Below, one piece after another: positions 47,972 to 59,174 of a DNA stretch of 64,000 nucleotides; the first letter of the stretch is position 1; each line of letters opens with the position of its first letter. The stretch covers positions 1 through 64,000 of the forward strand of contig JABWDB010000112.1 in assembly GCA_019614645.1 (NCBI GenBank). The letters run 5' to 3'. The position numbers and the translations under genes were made by a program. The notes under the pieces were generated by a model. The model did not search any database. It saw only the letters and a list, made by a program, of their open reading frames with translations, and was not told where the DNA came from. Source of the stretch: Stratiolaelaps scimitus (Eukaryota; Arthropoda; Arachnida; Mesostigmata; Laelapidae).

Positions 47972-50900
47972 GGCGACTTCAAGAAGATATTCCAATTAGT
48001 TAAAACAAACACAACAGCCACTGGTTATCCACCGATCAGCGGTCAACAATAGAAGTTATCCATCCATTCAATTGGCGCTTACGCGAAGACGTTGTCCTTC
48101 GAGTTCCTCACATCAGGCATTTCTCCATCGCACTGTCAACACAATCATTTATTGTGAAACCAAGCTCAACTTGTACAGCCGTATGTCAACTATCCAACAG
48201 TCTCCACACATCTGCGCGGTTCACTCCTCATAACAACGAGCTACACTGAGTGTTGGAGAAGCACATTTCCCTCTGAAACGAACATTCTCGGGAAGTGGCG
48301 CTCAACGACGGCACTCCTCGTCAAAGTTACAAACCTGCCAAACCAACTTCGGGTAAGTACTTGCAAGGCTATACTTGCTAACAACTCCAATTTAGCTCGA
48401 ACTTGAGTGCCGCTGCGATCGTCGTAATCCAAGTAAGATCAAATCTACACAGATCTACGTTACGTGGTAATATGTAAGAATCTCACATACAAGGTAATCA
48501 ATAGGCAACTGTTACTAAGTTTGGATCTTGACGACACGAACCAGTCCTCATCTTTTCCTCCTCTTATAGTCGTATTAGTTATTGTTGTTCTTGTTGTTGT
48601 TGCTGCTGCTGTTGCTGCTGTTCTTATTATGTATCCTTATTGACGTAGTCGTCGTTGCCACCGCCTTTTAGTCACTCACTCAGCAGCTTTCTTTTCCACG
48701 AGACTACAACGCCTGAGCTGCTAGCGAGAACGTGAGCGAGACTTGATTAGAACTAGCACAGCCAGCTGGCGCACTCGTTCAGCTGAACCGGTGGGTACAG
48801 AGGCAGCAACGAGCACGAGTAGCTACACATCGTCAGGAAGCAAGCACATCGAATGGACACGGACCCGTTGTACCGGCTGCCGGTCGAGCCCTCACCCATT
48901 GGACCTCCGTCGGCGGCAGCGGCGGCGCACACCAGCGCCATCGCACGTGCATCGGGGATAACACACAGAACAGCGTCAAGCGACGATTGGGGATAAGAGA
49001 TCGAAAAAGGAGAGACTTTTATGACGTCTGGCGCAAAACAGACGTAATCGACGTCAACACGGCGACAGTAGCAGAAGCGATGATAATCAACGACGTGGAC
49101 ATGAACACACAAAGAAATAAGAACACAGGTAAATGGGTAAAATGGGGTAAACGTCAATGAGTAAGAGAGTCAGTCTGGTTTCGTTTGTTTGTTCGTATTA
49201 GTGTTTGGGAAAAATAAAATATTTCCCTTCTTGATATAGAAGGGCGTCATGATTGATGGACGGTTGTAATGTCTCGGTGACGAGAAGAAACTCGTACTGC
49301 CAGATGTATATATGTATATATATATATATATATATATGAAGTGCAAGCGATAGAAAATCATCGTATGGGGAATTGTATAATACTGCCCATGAACGCATGA
49401 GAGAGAGAGAGAGAGATAATGCATTAGCTTAGAAAGATAACAATAGCCGGTTTGCCATGTGTGGTAATTAGCTGACAAAAAATGCGTGAATGAGAGATGG
49501 GATAGTCTATGCCATAACATGAAAGTTTGTTTCTTCGTTTTTCTCGGGAAGATAAGCGACTCTTGTAAGAAATTACAAGCCGAGCTAATTAGATCAAATC
49601 CGTTGAATGGGCGAGTTAATTAAATGCCACAATATTTTATTGGCCTGAATATTCGCGCAAACTGACTAGCGTTTATATATAATGATAATAAACTGATATC
49701 AGCATAAGAGCGTGAACAGACATGTTGTGTTTTTTAACGGAAGATACGCATCTAATCGGCCTAGGTGAAATAAAAATAAACAAATAACTAGAGAAAATAG
49801 TCTCTAAAGAAATATTTCTGAGGAACCTTGTTTAATATACCATCAGCGCTCGACGATATTCACTCAAGTTTGGTGCCCTTTGGGTAACGATTCATGATTA
49901 TTCTCTTTTTTGTAACTTTCTTGAGTTTATTAGTTGTGTTTTAATATCACGAAATAAAACGGAAATCTTAAATATGGTCATTGCGCAGTGACAGAGATTC
50001 ATGAAGCAACCACTAATTGAATAATCATGAGATTGTCTTACAATAGAACAGCGATCATATTTAACGAGTCGGGCGGCAGAACAGGGTGAACTCTTCGGGG
50101 TCCTCCGGGAGAATTCATTCGCGAGGTCAAACGAGCGGTTGTTAGGGCGATGTAGAGAGGGGGTCGATAATATTCGAGCAGGCGCCACTTCTTGCTTAAT
50201 GGTCCAAAATGACTTTCGAGTCAGTACAAAGCGAACGCACAGAATTCTTTGTTTGGCTTATACGAGCAGAGTCTCCAGCAGCGACTGAATGCGTACTATA
50301 CTCGTTAACTATGTGCTGCTGTTCCATTGAAAGTGTTCACACCTCATGATGTTGCCTCTCACTGTCGACGATATTCCTCCTGTGTTGGATGTCGGAAGAT
50401 CGCATTTCTCATTGGCCTACTTCCCACGAGCGTTCATCGGCCATTTTTCCAGTCATTTTTTGTCTCATTATTGTATTCTTTTGCATTGTGCGGTAGGTAG
50501 ACAATTCTCGATATTATAAGTACACCAAGAAATAATTAATGCCTATAGGCACTTCTAAAGCATGTTGCTTTACCTATGCTCACAACGTGGCCCCCACGTT
50601 TGCTGGCCACAATTCACTCGTTCCCTGACTTGCGTTAGCTCACGAGCCGAAACTCAAACCATCACACTGTTCCCACTATCCGTATACTGCTACAGTAAAG
50701 ATTACGATTGTAAAACCCCATGTTCTTGTCATTTCATGATGTTGATTCTCATCGAACGAAGCTCTAATGAATCCCAACGTCGACTCGCCATTAACGTCTC
50801 GATACGAGCCCAAACTGGCCATCTAGCCTTTATCCATTGCAATTCTTCGTCAAGTACATCTGTCTCGCTATCTGTCACCATGTCCAGTCATTGGGCGGCT

Positions 50901-53191
50901 GGCTACGACGAATTGGCTCGCCGTCGACTCCGTTCTGGCGCTGGCGCCGCCGGGCCGATCTTCATCGTCTTAATCAACGTTGGTGCCTTTAATTCTGATC
51001 ATCTGCGCTGGCTGGCATACGCGCTGCTTCTGTTACCGGTCATAATTCCTCACTTACTGTCGTTATTTCTTCTACTCATTTTGACCACAGTGACGTGCTG
51101 CTAATGTTTCGACGCTGCTGCTGGTGCTGTCGCCGGGGCTGCTTCAGCAGTCACTGCCGCCGTCTCCTTCTGTCTTAACCGCAGAATTTCGTGGGCGCCC
51201 GTCTCTGGTAGGAAAAAAATATCCTGCTGTCGATATTAATAATGACAACGATTTTTGCCCAGTGACAAAATTCGCCAGCGCCAGGCTGAGGCGGAGAAAA
51301 AATCAGGGAGATAACTCTTGATAAACGTGAATCAGCGTTACGCGGCGCGTTTTTCACCAAGGGAAGCTACTGCAGCCAAAGGGCTCGCGTCGCCACATCA
51401 TGGATTACGGATCATACCCGTATATGATCATGGGCTTTTCCCTCTAGCTACACTTGCCTTGAAATTCTTTAACGAAATGCCTTTACGAAGGGAGACAAAA
51501 TTTAGCAACACGGAGGAAGGGCCATCGATTCGGCGGTTAGCGACGCCGAAGACTTATTCTGCGATGGCCAGCAGTGCGATGGACACAGATGTATGGACGG
51601 CGAGCTGTGCGGATCGATTTTTTACCGCTGTTGATGTTGTTATTTTCACAAGGTGCACGTGGTGCTCTCTGATGTTCGACGATCATATAATGAAATTCGT
51701 TGCTTATGAGAGAGCAAGCTCCAGCCGCCACCAGCTGTTTTCGCTCCCTAGAGTCTACGATGGGCCGCTCTCTGCCTAACGAAAATGTTTAAGAGCTTCA
51801 ATCGGTGGTCGACAGGTTAGTCAGCCGGAGCTCGTCTGGACGGTGAAGAGCTGAACTGAGGCGAGCTGGAGGCCTTCGCGGAGGCCGTCGTTTGTCGTTT
51901 CCCATGAGGAATAGTGATCTAGGCCAGGCATTGCTTTTTGGGTGGGCACATTTTTATTCGAGACCACGACCAGACCTTGCAACGATGGGCTCCTCATTGT
52001 GGATTGTTATAAATGCCCATGTCGTCGAACTAATATTAGTTGCACAGGAGTGATGGGTAACCCGTTCGTAGACTAGGCGAACGATTACCTCGGGGATACT
52101 CTAGGAGGGAGCGAAAGTGCAATGTGTCCGCAATGGAGGAATGCAGACAGAGTGTAGTCTACCAGGACTAATGTCACTGCCCTGCCACTGCGAACAGGAA
52201 CAAATCAATCATAATTTTTACGGTGTGTGATAGACGACTCGCCCCATTCAAGAGGTCCGAATATTAAGAAGCTTTAAGCCGCCTCGGAGATCTCCTGTAG
52301 ATTGACGTATGTACTCCGTCCATGACTTTACATTGATTTGTGAGAAAAATCCAGCCACTTTTAAAAATGTATTTAATTTCCGCTTTTCACTTGTTCAATT
52401 ATATTCTTACTACCAATGAGGTTCCAGTTGCTACGGTCAATGAAAGTAATAAATAGTCACGGCTCGCTATGGCTTTACGTTGAACTTATCTAGCTCGGAT
52501 AACAATTGCAGGTGTATTTATCCTCTGAATATTTTTTAAAAACAACTCAAATATAACGATTTGAACAAGATGCTTGCTTACATTATGTCGCGGCCATTTT
52601 TGTACGTTCTATCCATTAAATCAACACTCACTAATGCACACACATATACACCAGTGTACAGCCATCCGGCTTCGCCACCTGTGGATGACTATCCCGAGCA
52701 TCTGAAGAGAATCCGAAGATCCTGCTTAGTTCTTAGCCTAGCATGCAGACCTCTCGTGAAGGAGATTTGCTTTGTCCTTGCTTTCTTACGCCTTGTATGC
52801 ATCTGGTGCATTGTGTTCGAATGTTCCGTTAAGACACACATTCTCACTTGCTGAAGCTCGGAGGCATCCGCTCGACCTACTGGATTCTCCCTGCTCGGGA
52901 AGGATTGCTGAGGCCTCTGTTCTCACCGCAGACTCCGGCTCGGATCTCAGTCGGACGACCGAATGCCAGTTGGTGTAACTCGGCTAGTCCATATGACAGG
53001 CTACGAGAAGGTGAGTTGCATACATACAGACACACACACACACACAAATTCACCAGCTATGGCAATAAACTACCACAGCGCGAGCCCGAAGAAGGTGACT
53101 TGACGAAATTCGAGTAACTGCGCACCCGAACAACAGACCCTAACATATCAGTTCAGCCAGCATCATGGTAGCCATCGTCATCATCCTTGTG

Positions 53192-53231
<40 letters not shown>

Positions 53232-53490
53232 CACAATGATTACTTCGCCTCGAGGGTCCCTTGATTTTTTCGCCTCTGACCCGGTTCCCGATATAGTGGT
53301 CGAAATCTAAAACCATGCTCGCTCAACACCAGACGCCGGGATATGATTCGTGCATAAAAAGCGATCACACAAACACATATATTGTACTAAAACAAGTACA
53401 TTTTGCAAACCGCAGCGCATAGCGTGAACGTGGATAATCGATATGCCCAAAGACCTTATATTACAATTTGCATCATCATCTGCGGTTTGC
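47972..53490. other. region upstream of unc-5 exon 1; no certain gene
   Basis: The unc-5 5' UTR and promoter should lie here on the minus strand but cannot be placed. 48590-49000 is relatively GC-rich with a TTG/CTG run (48585-48625) and is a reasonable promoter candidate. The longest ORFs (50562-51104 and 51318-51779, plus strand) have no recognisable domain. (TA)n tracts occur at 49309-49337 and 53195-53227. Confidence 0.4.
53195..53227. repeat. (TA)n microsatellite
   Basis: About 16 TA units. Confidence 0.9.
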
Positions 53491-53520
53491 TTCTAGAACG
53501 AACATTGCTGTTCTAGAACA
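53491..53520. promoter_or_regulatory. two TTCTAGAA sites (heat-shock-element-like)
   Basis: TTCTAGAA at 53491-53498 and again at 53511-53518, 20 bp (about two helical turns) apart. The second is extended to the 12-bp palindrome TGTTCTAGAACA. TTCnnGAA is the inverted pentamer pair bound by heat-shock factor. No downstream gene is identified, so regulatory meaning is inference. Confidence 0.35.
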
Positions 53521-53525
53521 ACGAA

Positions 53526-53551
53526 TGCCGACAAAAGCGCTTTTGTCGGCA
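53526..53551. other. perfect 26-bp palindrome without spacer
   Basis: TGCCGACAAAAGC is followed directly by its exact reverse complement. It starts five bases after the second TTCTAGAA site. Perfect spacer-less palindromes of this length are unusual in single-copy DNA. Confidence 0.75.
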
Positions 53552-54107
53552 ACTGGAGAACCGACACAGCACGACGCACAGCCAACTCGACCAAATGATA
53601 CGTTTCATGTTTCCACTACAGAAATCCAATGGGAAGGTGAGCTAACCAGTAGGCTCGTCTCATAAAGTATTACAGCTTACGATCACCGTTGTCTCTGTCA
53701 TTGGAGTTTCGCTCTCGGAGTCGGTGTGTCTCTCTGCACACCGAGTAGAATGGATCGATCGGAGAAGGGGCTACATAGATATTCGATTGGCGTTAGAGAA
53801 GAAGAAGAGAGAGAGCTCGAATCGATGTTTGTGTTGCATCGAGGCCAGCTGACGTGTACGTGCCTTTTCTACAAATTGACATCATTGTCTGTATTCTACG
53901 CGTGTGGAGGACTTGTTCTCAAATAAAACAAGTAAATATCCTGCAGTATCGCATTTCCAACCATTTTGTGATATGGAAACAGAATGGTGACATTTCGATA
54001 GCGCGCTGCACAACAATGCGATTACATTAAGTTAATGACGTACAAATAGAGATATAGCTGGTCTATTTGTTTGTGTCTTGACACTGGTGTTTAACTAAGT
54101 GGCCTCT

Positions 54108-54138
<31 letters not shown>

Positions 54139-55833
54139 TTTTTTTAAGAAATAAGGTTTTTCTGATAAGGTATAAAGGCTATGTTGCACTTGTTGGGTCA
54201 GTCTAATAGCCGGAGCGAGGTAGCATCAATGCGGTGGTTTATTGAAATCCCTTCGAAGCCACACAGGACTGAAGCTACAGACCGTTACAATTGCATCATG
54301 TTAATAAAGCGCTCACCTTCTGTGTTATGTAATGTCAATCCCGTCAATGACCATATTCCTGTCACGGGTAATCTCAGAATTTTCTACGCTCCTCTCAACG
54401 TGATTCGCTCTCATTTCTCATTGAAGACCACGCACTCATGCAAATTCGATTCGGAAGACACTTGACAAACGATGCATTGCGTAGCGACAGCGATTGCAAT
54501 CGAGTGGTTGGATCGTAGTTGACCACGGATCATTAAAATATTTCACGAGCAGTGCGAACAACACGACGGTGTCAGCTGCGGACAAGCGACCTGTGCAGGC
54601 GTTATGAATAAGGCGAGCGTGCGCGTTGATGTGTGTGTGTGTAAATGAAGGGCGAAATCAGGCTTAATTAGGCCAATGCTACACCCAGCGTCATGCGAAA
54701 GCTTGGAGCTAATATATGTGTGTTATTAAACGAATAAAATAGAAACAAAAGAATCTCTACTATTATATAAAAAAGGGGATGGGTTAGAAAACAAAGACAA
54801 AATCACCGATTTGTGAAAACACTTAAGTGCTTAGGTGGGACATCAGTGCTATGAAAAAAAAGCTGGACATACGCCAGGAGAGTACGGTGTTAATAAGCTC
54901 AGTTCGACGTACGGCTTTTGAACTGGCTTTACTATTACTATACATATAGCTAACTTCACTCAAACGTTACCCAGTATAGCGTAGTCGTTAACCACGCTAG
55001 AACACTGAATATGTGATATTCTGTAGGCATAGCAGCCCCATATTCTCTGGGGGCCTCGGGCTGGTTTTATTGACCGCTAGTACATCTCCAGATACATGGA
55101 GATAATAGCTCTTTCTGAAGGTTTCACGACAAACGGGCCACTTATTATAGGCTGTAATTCGAATGGTAGCTGTAGTCATAAAAAAGTGCAGAAAGAGGAT
55201 TAGAGGCAGATATCTCGTGTTGGCGAGTCGTATCTAAGGAATAGATGACGTAGAGCCGGACAAAAGCACCCAGTGGATTTTCTGCAAGTTCAGCTGCTGT
55301 ACCCACAGACAAACTCGCACACAGGAACACGCATATCTGTGATGTACACAAATATACATGGCCCATACATCAGTCGTCTGGCGGACAACCGGCTCACTGT
55401 TACGATCGTCGGCCTCTATTCTAACCATCTCTCAGGCATCAAAATACATCTGCCCTCTCGAAACAGGAGAGTAACGTCCACAGTAGCGCTGGCAGTTCAC
55501 CTACAACTGAACACAAACCATCATTCTGCTCGATCAGTGAACCATTTTGTGATCGCTTTAGTTGCACTGTACGTGTAGAACGAACGTGTAGCAGCTGTAC
55601 AACGGAACCGCCATAGGGAGTTTATTAGCTTCAACAGGGTTATAACCGCGAAGGAGCTCGACATGTGAATCAATGATTCACATTTGGTAAGGCCTGATGA
55701 TTTATGACTGACTTATGTTCGTTGGGATAAACAACGGCATACGATATATACATTTATTTACATAGCATATACAAGCCATGTATCATATATTATAGTTGTT
55801 TCGGAATTTGGCGGAAATTAATAAATATATATA
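53552..55833. other. intergenic, no gene supported
   Basis: Short ORFs at 54181-54465 and 55273-55578 have no recognisable domain. A (TA)n tract lies at 54108-54136. A tRNA-head-like sequence (TAGCGTAGTCGTTAACCACG) occurs at 54976-54995 without a B box. Confidence 0.4.
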
Positions 55834-58530
55834 TAGAGTTGGCCTTGCCCTGCGGGCAGCGGCCAACTCTAGTCCCGCTCGCGATATATTATCATTACAT
55901 GTTGGAGAAATTAAAAAATTGAGATACGGGAGTTTCTGAGACGCAGTTCTATGAGTGTCGGCAGGAGCCTGCGGCTCCTGGCCGACACCGGGACTCACTT
56001 CTCGCTTTCGCAGTTGTATGAGCGGCGTCCAGGAGCCTTCGGCTCCTGGCCGGCGCGTTCTTCCACAGTTGTATGGACGTCGTCCAGTCGCCTTCGGCTC
56101 CTGTCCGACGGCGTCCCCCGCAGTTCTATGAGTGTCGGCAGGAGCCTGGGGCCCCTGGCCGACACACGTGACTCTCTTCTCGCTTTCGCAGGTTGTATGA
56201 GCGGCGTCCAGGAGCCTTCGGCTCCTGGCCGACGCGTCTTCCACAGTTCTATGGACGTCGTCCAGGAGCCTTCGGCTCCTGTCCGACGGTGTAACCCGCA
56301 GTTGTATGAGTCCCGCTCGCGATATGTTAATCGTTACATGTTGGAGAAATCCAAAAATTGAGATTCGGGAGTTTCTGAGACGCAGTTGTATGAGTGTCGG
56401 CAGGAGCCTGCGGCTCCTGGCCGACACCGGGACTCACTTCTCGCTCTCGCAGTTGTATGAGCGGCGTCCAGGAGCCTTCGGCTCCTGGCCGGCGCGTTCT
56501 TCCACAGTTGTATGGACGTCGTCCAGTCGCCTTCGGCTCCTGTCCGACGGCGTCCCCCGCAGTTGTATGAGTGTCGGCAGGAGCCTGCGGCTCCTGGCCG
56601 ACACCGGGACTCACTTCTCGCTCTCGCAGTTGTATGAGCGGCGTCCAGGAGCCTTCGGCTCCTGGCCGGCGCGTTCTTCCACAGTTGTATGGACGTCGTC
56701 CAGTCGCCTTCGGCTCCTGTCCGACGGCGTCCCCCGCAGTTGTATGAGTGTCGGCAGGAGACTGCGGCTCCTGGCCGACACCGGGACTCATTTCTCGCTC
56801 TCGCAGTTGTATGAGCGGCGTCCAGGAGCCTTCGGCTCCTGGCCGGCGCGCTCGTCCACAGTTCTATGGTCGTCGTCCAGTCGCCTTCGGCTCCTGTCCG
56901 ACGGCGTCCCCCGCAGTTGTATGAGTGTCGGCAGGAGCCTGCGGCTCCTGGCCGACACCGGGACTCATTTCTCGCTCTCGCAGTTGTATGAGCGGCGTCC
57001 AGGAGCCTTCGGCTCCTGGCCGGCGCGCTCGTCCACAGTTCTATGGTCGTCGTCCAGTCGCCTTCGGCTCCTGTCCGACGGCGCACCCCGCAGATGTATG
57101 AGCGTCGGCGGGAGCCTTCGGCTCCCTGCCGACGCCGTGACTCACTTCTGGCTTTCGTAGTTGTATGAGCGGCGTCCAGGAGCCTTTGGCTCCTGGCCGG
57201 CGCGTTCTTCCACAGTTCTATGGTCGTCGTCCAGTCGCCTTCGGCTCCTGTACGACGGCGTCACTCGCAGTTGTATGAGCATCGGCGGGAGCCTTCTGCT
57301 CCCTGCCGACGCCGTGACTCTCTTCTGGCTTTCGCAGTTGTATGAACGGCGTCCAGGAGCCTTCGGCTCCTGGCCGGCGCGTTCTTCCACCGTTCCATGA
57401 CTCTCTTCTGGACACACAGACGGACAGTACAGTGTTTTTGAGCATCTAAACGCATAATCGACATTATTTCGAAAACGGTCGACTTTAGGTATAGGAACAC
57501 CTATTGTTGATTTGTTCAGCTTGGCCAGGCGCATCAGCTAATAATATGAAACGGATGCTCAATGCTCTGTATAAGGACTAAATCGAGCTTAGTTAAATGA
57601 ATTTGTCAAATTAAAAGAAAACCTGGGCGAAATCGAAATATAGAAAAATACGTACGCATGTCCCTTCTCAAATGCAACAACTCCCCAATTGACATTGTTA
57701 AGAGAAACCGAGAGAAAAGTATCCAAAAACGACGAAAACAGTTCAATTTTTTGTGATAGGTTTTTGTTTTTTGCAATTAAAAAGATATTAACAAACGCGT
57801 GACATAATCGAAATTATTCAGAACATGGCCCTCCCGATGAGCTTTGACCTCAGATAAAAACCAATCATTTCAATCAAAAGCAAAGTAGTCAAATAAAATG
57901 AAAAGTGTCGAAAAAAAGACCCCCTCGGGGTTTTCCGGCCTCCAAAATGGTCAACTCGAAAACGGTCAACTTTAGGTATAGGAACACCTATTGCAAAAGT
58001 GTTCAGCTCGTCGAAATAAGTTGATTAAGCGCAAGAAATCGACCCCTTACATAGAGCACCATGTTGAGGTTTTTTGCTTTAATTCAAAAAGTATCCACTT
58101 TAGGTATATGTATACCTATTGCAAAAGTGTTCAGCTCGTCGAGACGCATCAGAAACACGCGAGAAAAGTACCCCTTACATAGATCACCATGTTAAACACC
58201 TTTTAGAAAAAGGCAAAAAAATGGTCGAAAATGCCAATTTCACCTGATGACAATATATACAAAGTTGTTCAGGACTGTAAAATGCATCGATACATGCAGA
58301 GAAAAGCACCCCCTACATAGACCTCATGTTAAAAAATCCCCCCCCATTTTGACCCCCACCCCCCCAGCGACCCCCCACCCCCCTAAAAACATAGCCCTCA
58401 TCAATAGCTACACAATGATACCAAACATGCCCATATTGAAAAAAGTTAAACCCCAAAAGTCACCCACCGAAACGAAACGGAAGTCATTGTCGGACGGACA
58501 GACATCACGAGCGTTAATAAAGAATTTAAT
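55834..58530 (+). repeat. interspersed repeat family, copy B (longest array)
   Basis: Same architecture and orientation as copy A: terminal hairpin 55834-55872, TCCCGCTCGCGATAT, hairpin array 55935-57410, then the modular tail with GGTATAGGAACACCTATT (57488 and 57977), GTTCAGCTCGTCGA blocks, a C-rich run and TTAATAAAG before 58530. Unlike A and C, no tail fragment precedes the terminal hairpin; AT-rich unique sequence does. The tails of A and B are nearly identical over about 1 kb. Confidence 0.8.
55935..57410 (+). repeat. palindromic minisatellite array, copy B
   Basis: Roughly two dozen hairpin modules. Modules with arms GTGTCGGC/GCCGACAC around AGGAGCC-TGC-GGCTCCT alternate with the GCGGCGTCCAGGAGCC type and the GTCGTCCAGTCGCC type. 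From about 57085 the first type is replaced by the CGTCGGCGGGAGCC type, so the array changes composition along its length, and the module order is otherwise regular. Confidence 0.8.
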
Positions 58531-58814
58531 TAATGAATGTTTGCCGCTGTGGCCATTCCCTACGGCCTGATGGGCTTTGCTCCCAGCTCCTGTCAACGTA
58601 AATGTCCTTATCGAAGTTGAGATCAATGTTAATATTCATTAAAATTTTAGTGAACAGCTGCATTTCATATATCAGTACAGTTGTAGCCGTAGCGGCTGTG
58701 GGAGCTCTTCACATAGCTTGAGCAGTTGGACCTATCGAGTTGGACACACATGTGTAGGAAATTGAACAAGTGAAAATTTCGTGATCCTCGATGCCATCCT
58801 CTTACCGTTCATCG
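58531..58814. other. flank of repeat copy B, no gene supported
   Basis: On the minus strand a 44-codon frame ends CSSYVKSSHSRYGYNC near 58670. It has a cysteine-containing, secreted-protein look but no start codon and no recognised family. Confidence 0.3.
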
Positions 58815-59174
58815 TTAATCATCGCTCATCATTGCCCTATAGTTTACTAAAAATAACCAATTGTACACAAGGAAGGTGTAACAGATAAAATGACATAACA
58901 TCCTGTTCAAAAGAAAGATCAGATCAAAAACAACGAAATCCACACCGCACGGCGTGATGTATGCAGCTCCAGGAGGTCCATTTGTCATGAATGTAATTGT
59001 GAAGACGATGGCACCGCACTCGTTCATTATCAGCAGCAGTAACAGCATGTAGCCTTCCAGCTGGTCAAGATAGAACAACAACAGCAGGATATACTGCGTG
59101 CACACATGCACGCAGCCCGGTGATAGTGTCTTCTTGACTTTATAATGACTTGTAAAATAGCAATAAAAGCACAA
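58815..59174 (-). CDS. candidate exon or ORF with hydrophobic segments, unknown
   Basis: A 119-codon minus-strand frame holds two or three hydrophobic stretches: GYMLLLLLIMNECG running into AIVFTITFM, then VDFVVFDLIFLLN and LVYNWLFLV. Between the first two lies TNGPPGAAYITPCG. Codon use around ECGAIVFTITFMTNGPPG looks coding. A possible acceptor (TTGACCAG) precedes LEGYMLL. It could be one exon of a multi-pass membrane protein, but no family is recognised and AT-rich DNA easily gives hydrophobic frames by chance. Confidence 0.25.
   Translation of the reverse strand: MCFYCYFTSHYKVKKTLSPGCVHVCTQYILLLLFYLDQLEGYMLLLLLIMNECGAIVFTITFMTNGPPGAAYITPCGVDFVVFDLIFLLNRMLCHFICYTFLVYNWLFLVNYRAMMSDD

Noticed and set aside
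50562..51104. 180-codon plus-strand ORF upstream of unc-5
   Set aside because: No recognisable domain, mixed cysteine-rich and leucine-rich composition resembling random AT/CT-rich sequence, and no convincing start or poly(A) context.
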